Below are positions 5,391 to 5,541 of a DNA stretch of 5,541 bases, piece after piece. Source of the DNA: Pseudomonadota bacterium (GTDB taxonomy: Bacteria > Pseudomonadota > Alphaproteobacteria > Sphingomonadales > Sphingomonadaceae); the NCBI GenBank assembly GCA_023424275.1, contig JAFAED010000199.1, positions 1-5,541 on the forward strand, in the 5' to 3' direction. Both the position numbers and the translations under genes were made by a program. Each line of letters starts with the position of its first letter. Position 1 is the stretch's first letter. The notes under the pieces are model-generated. The model was given only the letters and a program-made list of their open reading frames with translations, was not told where the DNA came from and ran no database searches.

Positions 5391-5541
5391 ATGATTTCCA
5401 GCCGCCGCCGCAGTCTTGCGACCGCCAGCATCGGGGCGCTTGCAACGTTGCTCTGGGCGAATGCCGCCGCCGCACAGCAGCAGGACGCCTGCGGGCCCTT
5501 GGTCGATGGCGAGATATTCTGTCCATCGGACGGCGCGGCCT
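5391..5541 (+). CDS. secreted/envelope protein of unknown function (N-terminus only)
   Basis: Only 50 residues are inside the window; the frame is open at the right edge. ATG 5391 follows AGGGA at 5380-5384 with a 6-nt gap. The N-terminus is a signal peptide: [10 protein letters not shown] as positive region, a hydrophobic stretch about 11-23, and a typical ANAAAA-QQQ cleavage zone near residue 28. The RRRSLA motif leaves Tat export possible, but Sec is more likely. The mature start contains Cys34 and Cys44 spaced in [11 protein letters not shown]. Short N-terminal Cys pairs of this kind occur in sphingomonad autotransporter-type passenger proteins, so an outer-membrane autotransporter is my best guess, held weakly. 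It is transcribed divergently from the alpha/beta hydrolase across a 291-bp spacer. Confidence 0.75.
   Translation, partial: MISSRRRSLATASIGALATLLWANAAAAQQQDACGPLVDGEIFCPSDGAA

Overview
The window is GC-rich with tightly packed genes. Codon choice and the flavour of the proteins suggest an alphaproteobacterium, most likely a sphingomonad (Sphingomonas/Sphingopyxis-like). That assignment is inference from general resemblance; no rRNA or marker gene is present. I saw no tRNA, CRISPR array, insertion sequence or phage gene.

Left half (1-3220, all minus strand): a catabolic-looking transcription unit read right to left. It begins with a short-chain dehydrogenase of the peroxisomal MFE-2 (D-3-hydroxyacyl-CoA dehydrogenase) type (3220->2303). 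An acyl-CoA dehydrogenase follows (2292->1123), its Shine-Dalgarno overlapping the SDR stop codon. After a 138-bp gap comes an HcaT-like major facilitator transporter (984->1), cut by the window edge. Together they suggest uptake of a small organic acid and oxidation of its CoA thioester. No CoA ligase, enoyl-CoA hydratase or thiolase is visible, so the pathway is incomplete here and the substrate cannot be named.

Centre (3221-4065): a divergent IclR-family regulator (3325->4065, plus strand) shares a 104-bp AT-rich intergenic region with the SDR operon. That region holds a perfect 16-bp palindrome (3296-3311), a good candidate operator controlling both directions. The regulator may be translated from a nearly or fully leaderless mRNA.

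Right half (4066-5541): the regulator converges on a non-heme chloroperoxidase/perhydrolase-type alpha/beta hydrolase (minus strand, 5099->4128), separated from it by a GC-rich hairpin likely to act as a two-way terminator. The hydrolase has a twin-arginine signal peptide, yet it also keeps a very good internal Shine-Dalgarno and ATG exactly where cytosolic family members begin. This raises the possibility of exported and cytosolic forms. A 291-bp gene-free leader with several small inverted repeats separates it from a divergent secreted protein of unknown function (5391->, plus strand), of which only the first 50 residues are in the window.

No gene here is of an unknown class. The points most worth a second look are the dual-start hydrolase, the palindromic operator of the divergent IclR/catabolic pair, and the hairpin-rich 5100-5390 leader.
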